DNA from: Atopobium sp. oral taxon 416
GTDB taxonomy: Bacteria; Actinomycetota; Coriobacteriia; Coriobacteriales; Atopobiaceae
Direction: 5' to 3'
Assembly: GCF_018128285.1 (NCBI RefSeq)
Contig: NZ_CP072380.1
Span: forward strand, 1,612,001 to 1,676,000
Length of the DNA: 64,000 nucleotides
The position numbers and the translations under genes were made by a program. Below, in pieces: positions 63,538-64,000 of this stretch (its first letter is position 1; every line of letters begins with the position of its first letter). A model generated the notes under the pieces. That model was not told the origin of the DNA and did not search any database. It worked only from the letters and a program-made list of their open reading frames with translations.

Positions 63538-64000
63538 ATGCCAAAAAAGATTTTCGAGAGCATCTACCACGACCTGAAGGACAAAATTCAGCAAGGGACG
63601 TATTCGTATCAGGAACTGCTCCCTACTGAAGGTGAGCTGACAGAAATGTACGATTGCTCTCGAAACACCATACGTCGTGCGATTTCAGAGCTTGCAGATG
63701 ATGGCTATGTACAGCCTATGCATGGCCGAGGCGTACGCGTTATATGGCAAAAGGAAAACCATAGGGCACAAGGATTACTTGAGGGCACTGAATCCTTTCA
63801 AGAGTATGCGAAGAGAAATGGATTCGTCCCAAGCACAGAGGTCATATCCTTTGATGAGATAACGTGCAGCCCAGGCCTCGCACAGCGCTCCGGTTTTGCT
63901 AAAGGCATCAAGCTCATCCGCGTTGTCCGTGTGCGCTCACTGGACGGTATTGCTCGCCAGGTTGATACCGGATATTTTCTCGCTTCCGCTGTGCCGGGCT
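63538..64000 (+). CDS. GntR-family regulator, TreR/HutC type, cut by window end
   Basis: The frame is open from ATG 63538 to the end of the window (154 codons). The N-terminal GntR winged helix reads KIFESIYHDLKDKIQQGTYS, then LLPTEGELTEMYDCSRNTIR and HGRGVRVIW (residues 4-70). It is followed by the start of a UTRA effector domain (QEYAKRNGFVPSTEVI, then GIKLIRVVRVRSLDG). The sequence resembles trehalose-repressor-like proteins that bind sugar phosphates. Placed divergently from the binding-protein gene, it is the likely local regulator of the maltodextrin operon. Confidence 0.85.
   Translation, partial: MPKKIFESIYHDLKDKIQQGTYSYQELLPTEGELTEMYDCSRNTIRRAISELADDGYVQPMHGRGVRVIWQKENHRAQGLLEGTESFQEYAKRNGFVPSTEVISFDEITCSPGLAQRSGFAKGIKLIRVVRVRSLDGIARQVDTGYFLASAVPG

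Noticed and set aside
1-64000. CRISPR arrays, rRNA or tRNA genes, prophage modules
   Set aside because: No regularly spaced repeats, no rRNA or tRNA folds, and no phage structural or integrase genes were seen.

Overview
The window is a single contiguous piece of a moderately GC-rich bacterial chromosome. Gene content and order point to the Actinomycetota, most likely a coriobacterium of the Atopobium/Olsenella type. The main pointers are a GarA-like FHA protein next to an FtsR-like MerR regulator, SpoVS and RNase Y in a non-spore-forming setting, Gram-positive LexA boxes, and tandem dnaJ genes. No database search was possible, so the taxon is an inference.

Positions 1-35 kb on the plus strand are dense housekeeping runs. 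They hold a comEC fragment and holA, then rpsT (minus), then lepA-dusB-hemW, two tandem dnaJ genes followed by mtaB, phoH-ybeY-dgkA-era-recO, rpsO-pnp, rnj-ftsK-rodZ-like-rimO-pgsA-pncC, recA-recX, and rny-GHKL ATPase-spoVS-miaB-miaA-hflX. Together these cover translation quality control, tRNA and ribosomal protein methylthiolation (all three families: mtaB, rimO, miaB), RNA decay (PNPase, RNase J, RNase Y, YbeY), membrane lipid synthesis and DNA repair.

Positions 36-44.5 kb are a worn accessory zone. A DUF1624-type membrane gene is split by an IS remnant. lexA carries three LexA boxes at a regular 27-bp period in a divergent promoter region. The SOS gene facing lexA appears to be a small LysM gene cut in two by two IS remnants. 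nrdR, dut and an AzgA-type purine permease follow. Three ISL3-type copies occur in the window (about 2.8, 39.5 and 43 kb). They share the same reading-frame breaks, and the best preserved one has an 8-bp target duplication.

Positions 44.5-54.5 kb carry trxB (plus), then a minus-strand run: CDP-alcohol phosphatidyltransferase, D,D-carboxypeptidase, GcvT-like protein, ridA, garA-like, ftsR-like, apt and a ClC channel. A decayed 3-hydroxyacyl-CoA dehydrogenase gene and a patatin-like gene follow.

Positions 54.6-64 kb are a maltodextrin/glycogen module. Glycogen phosphorylase, 4-alpha-glucanotransferase, an MsmK-type ATPase, two MalF/MalG-type permeases and a lipoprotein binding protein are all on the minus strand, facing a divergent GntR/TreR-type regulator that runs off the window end. 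Several perfect stem-loops separate its cistrons.
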